Shown in pieces: positions 36,804-46,148 of a stretch of DNA of 64,000 nt (the stretch's first letter is position 1; the number at the start of each line of letters is the position of its first letter). Both the position numbers and the translations under genes were made by a program. The notes below the pieces were generated by a model. It had not been told where the DNA came from, ran no database searches, and saw nothing but the letters and a program-made list of their open reading frames with translations. Source of the stretch: Pseudomonas lundensis (GTDB lineage Bacteria; Pseudomonadota; Gammaproteobacteria; Pseudomonadales; Pseudomonadaceae); NCBI RefSeq assembly GCF_002269125.1, contig NZ_NQKI01000009.1, positions 62,001-126,000 on the forward strand. Direction: 5' to 3'.

Positions 36804-37309
36804 TACAGATCCTCGGGGGCGACGTAGTCTTCACGGTTGACGCTGATCAGCAGCGATCCGGGCGGCTCATCGGGCCACGGCCACGACAGCTCACCGAGGT
36901 AGACGGTTTGTGTCCACTCGACCAGCCACACGGTGTAGCCGTCCAGCTCGGGGCGCGTCCAGTCTTGGGTCGAGCGCTGGAACTCTGCGGCCTGCACGGG
37001 CAAGCCCCAGTATTGAGCGCGCAATAACACGGCCAGTTGCGTGGCCAGATGCACCGCTTGCGGGTAGTGGTCGGCGCGAATCACGTCGACAATCACCCGA
37101 GCTTCGAAGGTGATGGTCAGGGTGGTTTGTCCGGTGCCCGCCTCCTGTCCGGGTTCGATCTCGGCAATGTCGAGAAACACCGCAGGCAGCGGGATATGGT
37201 GCTGAACGTCCGGCCAAAAGCCGACCATTTGCACACCCGGCAAATGCTGCCCAATGTGCTGTTCGATGGCCTGATACAGCTGGTCGAGGCTAAAGGGTTG
37301 CTCAGACAC
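36803..37309 (-). CDS. Phage protein, possible tail terminator
   Basis: A 168-residue protein located between a lambda gpZ homologue and gpV. In lambda the gene after Z is the tail terminator U, so this may be the tail-completion protein at the head-tail boundary. No motif proves it. It overlaps gpZ by eight bases. Confidence 0.6.
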   Translation of the reverse strand: MSEQPFSLDQLYQAIEQHIGQHLPGVQMVGFWPDVQHHIPLPAVFLDIAEIEPGQEAGTGQTTLTITFEARVIVDVIRADHYPQAVHLATQLAVLLRAQYWGLPVQAAEFQRSTQDWTRPELDGYTVWLVEWTQTVYLGELSWPWPDEPPGSLLISVNREDYVAPEDL

Positions 37310-37967
37310 GGCGCGCCCCCTTCAAGTATTTTTGCAGCTCGAAGTTCATCTCTTGCTTGAGGATCTGCATCAAACGGTCGTCGGCTTTGCGGCTCCAGGC
37401 TTCAAAGTGGGGCCGCACGGCTTCCAGTGAGATTTTGGCTTTGGCCAGCGGAAAGCGGTCGCTGTTTTCACCCACAAATCCAGAGCTGGGCCCGGTCTGA
37501 GAGGTGACGTTGCTATCAGGGTAATCCGCCGGGTCAAAGTGTTTGCTCGCGGTACGAATCCACACTTCGGCCTGATTGCCATAGACCTTTTTGTAAAACG
37601 CGCCTTGGTAACGCCGCCCGGCCACGGACACCCCGGCTCTCGTCTGCCGGGCGCGCCCTGCCCGGCTGGCTTCCAGCGGGTTGATGCCGAACCACAACTT
37701 GCCGCGCAGTGCGCCGCCGTCTACCGGGTAGCTGCGCAAGCGTTGGCGCACTGCCTTGACCGCGATGCGTTCCTGCTTGCCCACGGCCCGGGCGATATGG
37801 GTGCGTAACCAACCCAAGGTTTTGTTGATTGCCCGGCGCTGCGCTTTGGCGGCAGCACCGGGCACCAAGGTAACCAAGTCAGCGAAGGCTTTGAGGTCTT
37901 CGGCTGAGGCCTGAATATGCAGCATGCCGCTGTTCTTTTTGACTTCACTGAAACTGCCAATACTCAT
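37302..37967 (-). CDS. Z: Minor tail protein Z (lambda gpZ family)
   Basis: A 221-residue protein of the prophage minor tail protein Z family. It is basic, with the segment AAAKAQRRAINKTLGWLRTH and a GRRYQGAF stretch. In lambda, Z is needed for tails able to join heads. Overlaps the FII-like gene by four bases. Confidence 0.8.
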   Translation of the reverse strand: MSIGSFSEVKKNSGMLHIQASAEDLKAFADLVTLVPGAAAKAQRRAINKTLGWLRTHIARAVGKQERIAVKAVRQRLRSYPVDGGALRGKLWFGINPLEASRAGRARQTRAGVSVAGRRYQGAFYKKVYGNQAEVWIRTASKHFDPADYPDSNVTSQTGPSSGFVGENSDRFPLAKAKISLEAVRPHFEAWSRKADDRLMQILKQEMNFELQKYLKGARRV

Positions 37968-38284
37968 AGGCGTTTCCTCAAGATCAGTGACACCAGCCCG
38001 TCACCGCTGGGTTCCAGTTGCAACAGGTCGTAATCGCCGCCACCATCCAGCGCAGGCAGGTCGATGGTGACTTTCAGGCCTTTGTTCAGGCCGTCCGAGT
38101 CCGCGACCCGCACCACAAAATGCGGTTCGCGCAGGCCGGTATTGAGACGGCCGATTTGCGGCTGTTTCCACGGCGCCGAGAACATGCCCAGCACCGGCTC
38201 GGCGCGGCCTTCGATGTATCCCGTGTCGGCCAGCACGTCGAAGATCACGCTGTCGATGTCGGCCACCAGATCGCGGATGCCCAC
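37964..38284 (-). CDS. Head-tail joining protein, lambda gpFII-like
   Basis: A 106-residue protein after the major capsid gene, in the position of lambda FII. LNTGLREPHFVVRVADSDGL and LDGGGDYDLLQLEP resemble the phage attachment family. It links head and tail. Moderate sequence support, strong synteny. Confidence 0.7.
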   Translation of the reverse strand: MGIRDLVADIDSVIFDVLADTGYIEGRAEPVLGMFSAPWKQPQIGRLNTGLREPHFVVRVADSDGLNKGLKVTIDLPALDGGGDYDLLQLEPSGDGLVSLILRKRL

Positions 38285-38286
38285 GG

Positions 38287-39282
38287 CTACAACTCCAGCA
38301 GGATCTGCGCGCGCGGTCGGGTGCAGATGTGCAGCGGGTTGGACTGCGCTTCGCCGGCCATGCCTTTGTTGAACGGCATCGGTTCGATCTTGCTGTAGTA
38401 CGGAATGCCCTGGGTGTTGACCGTTTCCATATAGTCGGCCGGGGCGAAGGCGGAGATGTACAGGTCGGGGACGCCTTCGGGTACGAGCAGGGCTTTGTCG
38501 TCATGGACGAACGCCACGCTTGCGATCTTGCCGCGATAGCGCTCCCAGACAATGCCGCCGAACTCGAAGCTCTCACGAGCATCACCGCGCAACGCTGCGG
38601 CTTGTGCCGAGCTCACGTAGGTCTCTTTGATTGCCTTGAGGCCCATCATTTTGTTCCAGAAGTGCTTGCCGCAGAACGCGCGGGCACCGGTGCTGGTGAC
38701 ACTGCCCAGCGCATCTTCTTGCAGGTCCAGGGCTTCACCGCACTTAACACGGAAGTCCGTCTCTGCAATGTTCAACCCCATCGACATACTTTGTCGTTCA
38801 ACGCCGAAGCTTTTGTACAGATCGAGCAGCACCGTCTTGCCGTCTGCGTCGAGGATCTGACCATTCAAGGCGCCGGCTCGCTGGAATTCGTGGGTCACGT
38901 CCAGCTGACGACGCGCTTTGAGCAAGCGTGCATTGACCACGTCCTGAACCGCTTGCAACTCACTGCGGGTACCGAAGGCACGAATGCCCTGAATCTCGTC
39001 AGCCTTGATGGTGAAGCGCTCCGGCAGGTGCACGGTATTGAACGGGATCAGCGTGCGCTTGCTGGCACCGACGATCAGGCCCGAAGTGCCGCGCTCACCG
39101 GCCGGCACCAAGGCCAGGGTGTCGCCGTCTTTTTCGATCTGCACGGTCAGGGTGGTGATGCCCTCTTCCTGAAAAAGACCAAGGCTGCTCAAGCGGCCGG
39201 GCTGGTAGGGTTGTTCGTTGATGGCAGCGGTCAGCGACGAAACAGAAAACGCATCGTCTTCAAAGATGGCGATGTCGGCCAT
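38287..39282 (-). CDS. Major capsid protein, lambda gpE family
   Basis: A 331-residue capsid subunit. It starts with the typical FEDDAFSVSSLTAAINEQPY and contains GRLSSLGLFQEEGI and GIPYYSKIEPMPFNKGM, all characteristic of the lambda gpE fold family. It follows the decoration protein gene, as in lambda. Confidence 0.92.
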   Translation of the reverse strand: MADIAIFEDDAFSVSSLTAAINEQPYQPGRLSSLGLFQEEGITTLTVQIEKDGDTLALVPAGERGTSGLIVGASKRTLIPFNTVHLPERFTIKADEIQGIRAFGTRSELQAVQDVVNARLLKARRQLDVTHEFQRAGALNGQILDADGKTVLLDLYKSFGVERQSMSMGLNIAETDFRVKCGEALDLQEDALGSVTSTGARAFCGKHFWNKMMGLKAIKETYVSSAQAAALRGDARESFEFGGIVWERYRGKIASVAFVHDDKALLVPEGVPDLYISAFAPADYMETVNTQGIPYYSKIEPMPFNKGMAGEAQSNPLHICTRPRAQILLEL

Positions 39283-39304
39283 TGGGACTCTCCAGAAAGT
39301 AAAA

Positions 39305-39324
39305 ACCCCGCTCGGTGGCGGGGT
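39305..39324 (-). terminator. Hairpin between capsid and decoration genes
   Basis: ACCCCGC and GCGGGGT form a stem around a six-base loop. No long T run on the minus strand; likely a partial terminator or RNA stability element. Confidence 0.4.
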
Positions 39325-39344
39325 GCAATAAGGGGGCGGTTGGC

Positions 39345-39689
39345 TTAGCGCACGATCACAAAGTGCTCAGCCAAGGATTTTTCGCCTTCGGGATCGAGGC
39401 CGGTCAGGTGCGCTTCGCTGACTTCGGCGAGGCGCACCACTGCACGACCACGGCGCACAATGTCGGACTCGCCCAGCGGGCCATACAGAATAGCGACGGC
39501 GGTCTGGCTACCGTCTTCGGCGGTCGGCACGTACGGGGCAAATTCGCCCGAAGCAGTGACCAGCCCAAGGACTTGGCCGGGGTTCAATGCCGGGCCTGCG
39601 GCCACATTGATGGCTTCGCGGGAGATGTTGCCCGCGCCTTCCGAGAGCAGGAACTCACCCGCGTGCATCGGCTCATGTTTGATGGTCAT
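39345..39689 (-). CDS. Head decoration protein D
   Basis: A 114-residue lambda gpD-like capsid decoration protein: the family segment HAGEFLLSEGAGNISREAI and LNPGQVLGLVTASG are clear. It stabilises the expanded head. Its start overlaps the protease stop by four bases. Confidence 0.9.
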   Translation of the reverse strand: MTIKHEPMHAGEFLLSEGAGNISREAINVAAGPALNPGQVLGLVTASGEFAPYVPTAEDGSQTAVAILYGPLGESDIVRRGRAVVRLAEVSEAHLTGLDPEGEKSLAEHFVIVR

Positions 39690-40801
39690 GCTTTTACCCC
39701 TGTCTGGGCGGCGCGACGGGCCGCGTAGATCGCGTTGGTGTCAGGTTGTTTGGCCTGGGTTTTCGGCACCGGGTCGTCGTTGATCGGCAGGCTGTTGTCG
39801 ATCTCAAACCCGCCGCCGCTGACCAGCTTGTCGAACAGACGACCGCGCACCGCTTCGGCGGTTAGACCGGAGGCTACGAACTGCTGAGTAAACTCGGGCA
39901 AGCGTGCCGCGACACACAGGTCGCGCACGGCCTTGGCGTTGCTGATCGCAGCGTTGACCGTAGCTTCGTCGGCCAACTTGGTGGTGTTGATGATGGGTTC
40001 GATCAGGTTGCTGATCCCAGCCGTGTTGCAGCTTTGGGTGATCAGCAAGGCCAATGCGGCCGAGTCAACAACGGGCAGCTTTTCCGTTTCTGGTTCTGGT
40101 TCTGGCGGTAGCTCTGGCGGCTCGTCCAACTGAGCCAGCAAGGCTTGCGGCGCATGCTGATAACGCTGCAACACACCGCCCTGTCCCAAACACGCTTTGA
40201 CCTTAACGCCCTCACCCACTTCATCGGCCAGCCCCAGAGCCACCGCTTCGCTCGCGGTGAGCCAGGTCTCGGCATTAACCAGTCGACGCAGTTCGACTTC
40301 ATCAATGTTCGGCGCCTTGGCCTTGTACGCCGCGATGATGGCTTCCATCGCCTGATCCAGCGCCGTGGCGACCTTGCGCAGATCCTCTGCATCGCCTGCC
40401 GCGTAGGTCCAAGGGTTGTGGATCATCAGCATGGCATTGGACGCGATCACCACCTTGTGTGCGCCGCACACCGCGACACTGGCCGCACTAGCTGCCAAGG
40501 CATCGACCCGGCCGGTGCAGCGCTCACCCAGCCGCGACAGGGCGTTGTGAATCGCCAAGCCATCAAAGAGGTCGCCGCCGATGCTGTTGAACGCCACCAC
40601 AATCGGCGACACACCGTCATCGAGCGCCGCCAGATCGCGGACAAACTGGTTGGCGGTGATGCCCCAGGTGCCGATCTCGCCATAAACGTACACCTCGATG
40701 CTGCGGGCTTCGGCCTCGCCGCTGGCCTTGAGGCTGTACCAGTGTTTGTCCTGCGGCAGCGGTGGATCACCGGCCTTGTTGAAAATGCGTAGCCTGTTCA
40801 T
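39686..40801 (-). CDS. ClpP-like head maturation protease
   Basis: A 371-residue protein with an N-terminal ClpP/SppA-type serine protease domain (about residues 1-190): FNSIGGDLFDGLAIHNAL forms the oxyanion loop, ALAASAASVAV holds the catalytic Ser, and MLMIHNPWTYAAGD the His. The C-terminal part probably serves as scaffold. The frame is open upstream to 41134, but the ATG at 40801 has AAGGAG five bases ahead. It overlaps the portal gene by four bases. Confidence 0.88.
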   Translation of the reverse strand: MNRLRIFNKAGDPPLPQDKHWYSLKASGEAEARSIEVYVYGEIGTWGITANQFVRDLAALDDGVSPIVVAFNSIGGDLFDGLAIHNALSRLGERCTGRVDALAASAASVAVCGAHKVVIASNAMLMIHNPWTYAAGDAEDLRKVATALDQAMEAIIAAYKAKAPNIDEVELRRLVNAETWLTASEAVALGLADEVGEGVKVKACLGQGGVLQRYQHAPQALLAQLDEPPELPPEPEPETEKLPVVDSAALALLITQSCNTAGISNLIEPIINTTKLADEATVNAAISNAKAVRDLCVAARLPEFTQQFVASGLTAEAVRGRLFDKLVSGGGFEIDNSLPINDDPVPKTQAKQPDTNAIYAARRAAQTGVKA

Positions 40802-42282
40802 GGCGTCTCCTTGTCGGCCGGTTCGATGGGCAGGTCGACCAGTGTTTTGTAGTTGAGGCCCAGCTCGCGGGCGCGTTTTTGGTCGGCGGCGTTTTCTTCG
40901 TCGACGGTTTCGGCGTCGTAACCCTGACGCAGGACCATTTCGCTGCGGGAGTTGAACCCCGCGTTGACCTCCATCATTCGCGCCTGAATGTCTTGCACCG
41001 GCTGGATATAGGCCCAGCCTTGCGGCACCCAGCGGGTGCGCAGGTACTCGCGGCGCCGTTGGGCGTAGTCGACCAGTGTCAGGCGTCCGGCGAGCACAGC
41101 CATGTCCAGCCATGCGGCCCGCACCGGACGGCAAAGTTGGTGCACGTACACGCCGAATTGCAGTTGCTCCAGGCGACGGCGGAACTCGTTGAGTACTACC
41201 CGCAGCGCCCGGTCGTTAACCTCACGCATGTCGCCGGTGAGGATTTCGTAAGGCGTGCCGGTCCCGGCGGCTGCGGCCATCAGTTGTTGACGCATAAAGT
41301 CCGGGTAGTTGTTACCCGCGTCCGGCGGTTTGGAAAACTCCACCTCTTCGCCCGGCCCCAGTTCCTGCATGGTGCCGGGTTCCAGCGCGACCATCGGGGT
41401 GAAGCCGTCGCGGTCTTCGGTCAGCGGCAAGCCGGTGATCGGATCGCGCGGTTGCTGCGTGGCTTCGGGCGGTGGCCGCGAGATAAAACCGGCAAACAGG
41501 TTGGCCACTTCCTGACGAAACAGCACCGCGTCATCGTAGTTGTCGAGGCTGCGCAAGCGTTTGAGCACCGGGGCCAAACGCGGCACCCCGCGCAACTGGC
41601 CGGGCTCTACAGGTTCAAAGATGTGCAGCACTTGTTCCGCCGGAACGCGTACCAGCTGGTTGTAGCCGGCATTGAGCGACGAGGCATCGCGTGGGTGGAC
41701 GCGGTACATGTGATAGGCCACGCGCTTGTGCGCCGGGTTGAACTCAATCCCGGCGCGGATGCTGTTGCCGTTTTTGCACGGCTCAAATTTGTCATGGGGC
41801 ACAAACTCCGGGGCGAGTACCTGGAGCTGCAATGGCACTGCCAGATCCTCGTCCAGACCGCGTGGCCGTAAGCGTACAAAGCACTCACCGGCGGTTTCGA
41901 CAGTGCGGGCAATCAGCGCCTGCTGGCCGTAGAAGTCGGTCAGGCCATCGGCGTCTGATTCGTCGACCCAGTCATCCCACAGGTCTTGCTGCAATTTTCG
42001 CAGGGCATCATCTTCGGTTTTGGGACGCGGGGTGATGCCTGTGCCGATCAGGTTGCTGACGCGTTTGTCGATGACGTTGAACGCGTACGGATCGTTGCGT
42101 ACCGCCGAGCGTGAACGGGCGCGCAAGTTGCGCAAGGCCGGGGTGTTGAGGCTGTTGATGCCCACATCGGGCGCGTCCCAACTGGCCGAGCGCCTGCCCT
42201 CACCGGCCCCTTCGTAACTGGCTTTGATCCGCTCCGGCAACAGAAAGCCGTTGCGGGTCAGGGTTGGGTATTGGCGCGCCAT
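40798..42282 (-). CDS. Phage portal protein, lambda gpB family
   Basis: A 494-residue portal of the lambda gpB family. The family segments RARSRSAVRNDPYAFNVIDK and the GTPYEILTGDMREVNDRALR stretch are present. It forms the dodecameric ring for DNA passage. Its start touches the end of the gpW gene (single-base overlap). Confidence 0.93.
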   Translation of the reverse strand: MARQYPTLTRNGFLLPERIKASYEGAGEGRRSASWDAPDVGINSLNTPALRNLRARSRSAVRNDPYAFNVIDKRVSNLIGTGITPRPKTEDDALRKLQQDLWDDWVDESDADGLTDFYGQQALIARTVETAGECFVRLRPRGLDEDLAVPLQLQVLAPEFVPHDKFEPCKNGNSIRAGIEFNPAHKRVAYHMYRVHPRDASSLNAGYNQLVRVPAEQVLHIFEPVEPGQLRGVPRLAPVLKRLRSLDNYDDAVLFRQEVANLFAGFISRPPPEATQQPRDPITGLPLTEDRDGFTPMVALEPGTMQELGPGEEVEFSKPPDAGNNYPDFMRQQLMAAAAGTGTPYEILTGDMREVNDRALRVVLNEFRRRLEQLQFGVYVHQLCRPVRAAWLDMAVLAGRLTLVDYAQRRREYLRTRWVPQGWAYIQPVQDIQARMMEVNAGFNSRSEMVLRQGYDAETVDEENAADQKRARELGLNYKTLVDLPIEPADKETP

Positions 42283-42488
42283 TAGAGTCCCTTGCCTCCG
42301 TGGTAAAGCCGGACCACTTTTGAGCGCGGTCCGGCTGATGCGACCAACGAAGTGCGGATTTGATCGCGGGCCTTGAGCAACTCATCGACCGTGCGGTACT
42401 CCACGGTGCGATCCGCATAACGCACGGTTTTCTCGCCGCGCGCGATGGCCGACTCAACGGCGTCGAGGTGCTTTTGGGTAAAGGACAT
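42282..42488 (-). CDS. Head-tail joining protein gpW (lambda type)
   Basis: A 68-residue lambda gpW-like protein, LDAVESAIARGEKTVRYADR being the family core. It sits between the terminase and portal genes as in lambda. Needed for head completion. Confidence 0.88.
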   Translation of the reverse strand: MSFTQKHLDAVESAIARGEKTVRYADRTVEYRTVDELLKARDQIRTSLVASAGPRSKVVRLYHGGKGL

Positions 42489-42490
42489 AG

Positions 42491-44509
42491 TCAGCGTCTC
42501 TTGAGGTAGCCGCTGCTGGAGCTGCGACGTTGTGGGGGTCGTGCGACCGGCTGCGGTGGCAGAGCCGGGGTGGCTGAGAGTGGAACTGATGCGACCACTT
42601 GTTGCACGGGCGACGCAGGAGCTGCGACCGGGGCGGTGAGGCGCTCGGCCTGTACCGATTTCTCATCGAATAAACCGGCCTGAGCCAGGGCTTGGCGGAT
42701 GCGTTCCCAGTCGTGTTCCTTGTAGCGGTTCAGGCCCAGGTAATGCGCCATCGCCAAGTTGTACACCATCAAGTCGAGGGCTTCGTTGCGCTCGGCTTTG
42801 CCCTTCACCCACTCAATGCGCTTGTGACCGCGCACGTACCGCGCCACCTTGCGCTCGGCCACGCACTGGTCGAAGAACTCGTCCGGCAAGTCGTTGGCAA
42901 AGTGCAAGGCGCCCGGCCCGTCTTCAAACGGGTAACGGTTGTAGATCCAGTCCTTGGCGGTGTCGGTACCGACGAACCACAGCTCGGCGCCGTTGCGTTC
43001 GGTCTGGCCTTTCCAGGTCACGTCGACCATCGACGGGCGTTGTGCGATCACCGGTTTGCCCGGCTTGCTCGCGCCCTTGATGGCGAAGATGTTGCGCCAC
43101 CGGCGCACTCGGCAGAACTGGTAGACCTCGTCGGTGTGGTGGCCACCGGAGTCCACAGCGGTGGCGAGAATGCCCAAGCCGACGCCGCATGGGTGCGGGT
43201 AGCGCACCTTTAGTTTTTCATCTAGCACAGCCCAGGTGCGCTCGTCTGCCGGATCGCCCCAGATGATCTGGAAGTCGATCACCCAGCGCTCCATGCCCAC
43301 ACCCCAGCCCATCACCATCAGTTCCAGACGGTTGGCTTGTACGTCGACCGAGGCGGTGAGCATCAGCACGCGGTGAACCATCGCGCCGAGGCCGTAGGGT
43401 TCAAGGCGGGCGCGGTCTCTCAATACCGTGGCTTTGGTTTGTTCCTGGGCGCTGTCCCAGACCTTGGCCAGACGGGTGTTGTAGAACACCTGCATGGGCT
43501 CCAGGTCGCCCCGGTTCTGCGCCTTCTTGGCCTTTTCAAACTGCTTGGCCAGCGACGGTCAGTCCATCCAACCCAGCGGGGAATACAGGGCGTTGAGGTG
43601 AAAGCCGATGGTTTCGCCGTCGCCCTGCGCGTGGGAGCGCCATTCGCCCCGGGCCAGCATCTGACCCTTGTGGTGTTCTTCGATCAGCACGTCGCAATCT
43701 GGCGCGGCACACTGGTAATGCACCACCCGGTAATCGGCCGAGTAGTGCAGGTTTTCCCATTCCAGCACCTGCATATGGCCGCAGTGCGGACACGGCACGT
43801 AGTAGTAACGCTGGTCGCTGGTCTCAAACAGGTCAGCGATACGCGACGCACCCTTGATCGTCGGCGAACTGGAGAAGTAGAACTTGGCGTTTCGGCCGAA
43901 GGTACTACCCCGGGTTTCGGCCAGCTCGATGGGGTCGCCCTCTTCGCCCACGTCCACGTCCCAGCGGTCGATCTCATCGCCGTAGATGTAGCGCGCCGAC
44001 AGCTCGGCCAGGTTGGCCGCAGAACCGGCGGTGGTGACGTACAGCGAGCCGCCTTCAAACTCTTTGGTGTCCATCGTGTTGCGCGCATCACGCGAGCGGG
44101 TCGCGGCCACGCGCTCACGCAGTACCGGCGTGGCCTTGATGGTCTTGCCAATTCGCGACGACACCCGCTTGGCCAAGCTGAGGCTGGGCAGCAGGGTCAG
44201 GATGTTGGACGGCACCATGTGGATCAGGCCGCCAATCCAGTTCAGTGCGATCTGGGTTTTCATCAACTGCGAAGCCACCATCGTGACCACGCGTTTGCAG
44301 GGGTGCGCCGGTGACAGGCAGCGCATGGGCTCGCGTGCATACGGCGTGCGCGAGGTGCGGTACTGACCGGGCTCGGCGGCACCGGTGTCACGCGGGATAC
44401 GCATGTACTCGTCGGCCCACTGGTCGACCCACAGCGAAGGGTCAGGCCGTAGCCCACGGAAATACGCCTCGCGGTACACCTCTGCACCGTTCGGGATTTC
44501 CGTGTGCAT
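42491..44509 (-). pseudogene. Terminase large subunit (lambda gpA family) with in-frame TGA
   Basis: A gpA-type packaging motor. The ATPase part has the Walker A region ASQLMKTQIAL near residue 80 and Walker B YIYGDEIDRW near residue 175. At codon 317 (43559-43561) a TGA follows YSPLGWMD, and the same frame then continues PSLAKQFEKAKKAQNRGDL through the nuclease domain to the normal end. Lambda-type relatives have an aromatic Trp-containing segment here, so TGG to TGA is the simplest explanation. Full length would be 672 residues. Either a real nonsense mutation, making the prophage packaging-deficient, or a sequencing error; the bases read unambiguously here. Confidence 0.85.
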
Positions 44510-44512
44510 GGG

Positions 44513-45121
44513 TTAACTCTTGTGGTTGAGGGCGTGAACCAGGTCAGCCGACGACATGCGCTCGGCGTCTTCCAGCGAAGCGCGGATTGCAGCGGTAAGG
44601 CGGCGTTCGATTTCCCACGGGTCAGTCATGGCGGCCAACTCGGGGGCCAGTTGCGGTGGCATGCCCAGCAGTTGATCGCGCAGCAAACGCCCCGCATTGA
44701 ACGCGCCTGTTTTTACTGCTTCCAGCTCGACCTGCGAGCCCTGCACCTTGTGGAATTCTGCCTCGGCCAATTGCGCCAGGTAGTACTCGCGATGGGCACG
44801 GGCCTTTTGGAAGTCAGGTTGCTTGCCAGCCGGGCCGATGGCGGGCTGCGGCGCAGCCATGCTCGGCGTGGATTCGACCAGCGGGGACAACTGGCTGGTC
44901 ACGTCGCGCTGCACCCGATCCGCTTGATGCCGGGCCGCGACGGCGGCCTTGCTGGGGTCGGCCGTCTCGCGAATCAGCGCGATGGTGGCGTCGACGTTAA
45001 CCAGCTTTTCGTCCGCCGACAGCACCAGTCGGTTGTTCTTTCGAAGCCAGGTGATGTAACTCGGCGCCTTGCCGATGTGAGCCGCAAAGGCGCTCTTCGA
45101 CAGAAAGATGGGGTCTGTCAC
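44513..45121 (-). CDS. Terminase small subunit (Nu1-like)
   Basis: A 202-residue DNA-recognition subunit. The N-terminal winged helix-turn-helix (FLSKSAFAAHIGKAPSYITW) resembles lambda Nu1-type and related small terminases; the remainder is helical. It lies immediately upstream of the large subunit and directly next to TTTCAA iterons that may be its binding sites. Confidence 0.85.
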   Translation of the reverse strand: MTDPIFLSKSAFAAHIGKAPSYITWLRKNNRLVLSADEKLVNVDATIALIRETADPSKAAVAARHQADRVQRDVTSQLSPLVESTPSMAAPQPAIGPAGKQPDFQKARAHREYYLAQLAEAEFHKVQGSQVELEAVKTGAFNAGRLLRDQLLGMPPQLAPELAAMTDPWEIERRLTAAIRASLEDAERMSSADLVHALNHKS

Positions 45122-45131
45122 AAGCCCTCCT

Positions 45132-45183
45132 TTTCAACGGCTTTTCAATGCAAGCCTTTCAATTTCAATGGATTGAATTTCAA
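45132..45183. repeat. Five TTTCAA iterons ahead of the small terminase gene
   Basis: TTTCAA occurs at 45132, 45143, 45157, 45163 and 45178, plus an inverted TTGAA at 45173. The cluster lies 11 bases upstream of the small terminase start. In lambda-type phages the small terminase binds repeated sites (cosB) next to its own gene, so this is a candidate packaging site. Confidence 0.5.
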
Positions 45184-45281
45184 TAAGCTGCCAGCCCAGC
45201 GGCTAACGATTTCCCGCGGGTTTCCTGCCCCGTACCCCCCGAAATTCCACAGGGTCCCCGGCATGTTTGGAGAGACGGGAA

Positions 45282-45626
45282 TTATTCTGAGGAGTCAGAA
45301 CGGGGCGGAATTTCACAAACACCCAGCCGTTTGGCGACCCAGCGTTCATAAAGGCCGATGGCGACATCCGCCCCGGCCATTGCCGTAAGGCAGCCCAGCG
45401 CCGAGGACGCCCAGAGCGAAACGCCGTTGACGTGCAGCAGCATCATCGTTGACAAGCCGCAAACCACACAGGCACCGGAGCGCAATACCAACCGCCGCAC
45501 CAGTGACCAGCCTCGCGCCCCGTCCTTGTCCGCCCGCCACATCTCGCCGGACACCCCGCCGATCATGGAGAGGACGATCAGTAACCAGATCGGCATATCA
45601 GCTAACGCTTGTTGCTCTGTTGTCAT
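45282..45626 (-). CDS. Phage holin
   Basis: A 114-residue membrane protein with three hydrophobic segments (about residues 11-28, 45-65 and 70-90) and charged ends, fitting a class I holin of the LydA/holin_3 type. It starts at ATG 45626; a longer frame to 45659 would place charged residues ahead. It lies just upstream of the late head genes and would release the GH19 endolysin. Confidence 0.8.
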   Translation of the reverse strand: MTTEQQALADMPIWLLIVLSMIGGVSGEMWRADKDGARGWSLVRRLVLRSGACVVCGLSTMMLLHVNGVSLWASSALGCLTAMAGADVAIGLYERWVAKRLGVCEIPPRSDSSE

Positions 45627-45646
45627 CGCCTGCCCCATAAACGCAA

Positions 45647-45670
45647 AAACCCGGCGCAATGGCCGGGTTT
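45647..45670 (-). terminator. Strong terminator before the holin gene
   Basis: AAACCCGGC and GCCGGGTTT form a perfect nine-base stem, followed on the minus strand by a T run. It separates the replication/regulatory transcript from the late genes, so a late regulator or antiterminator would matter here. Confidence 0.75.
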
Positions 45671-46148
45671 AGTGGTGGGTGCCTGCCGCTCTCTGCGGTC
45701 GCACCTATCGAAGATGGCTACTTTTTACAGGTGGATTCTCATGGCAGCAAGCCGCTTTTAATGCCATCGGCGAATAAGTGGGTCAGGCGGGGAAACACCG
45801 GGTGAATGTCGGCGAATACATCACCCCGGCTTACGCTTTTGGGGGCTGTCTGCCCTGCCCCACTGTTCACATTCGAGGTGGGACAAGGGAGAGCGCCTAA
45901 ATCAAAGGCTGTGCCCCACTGTCCTACTTCTTTTACCTTTTCCTCGTATAAAGGGAGATTTATAAAAACACGCGTGCGCGTGAAGCGCGCGTATAGATGC
46001 CCGCTGCGCTCACATGGGCGGGAGGCACTTTCAAGCGGGACGGTGGGACAGACCAGCAAAGACGTGGCCTGCGCCTGACCCACTGCCATAGAAAGCAGCG
46101 GGACAAGGCGGGCCAACAAGGCAAGACAGGCACGGAGCAAGGAAACGA
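45671..46148. other. Non-coding interval with GTGGGACA-type repeats
   Basis: About 480 bases between the late-regulator gene and the terminator. It holds GTGGGACA at about 45880 and 46040 and several near-copies (GCGGGACA, TAGGACAGTGGGGC). A 137-codon minus-strand frame crosses it but looks like a shadow of repeats. The late promoter is probably here. Confidence 0.4.
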
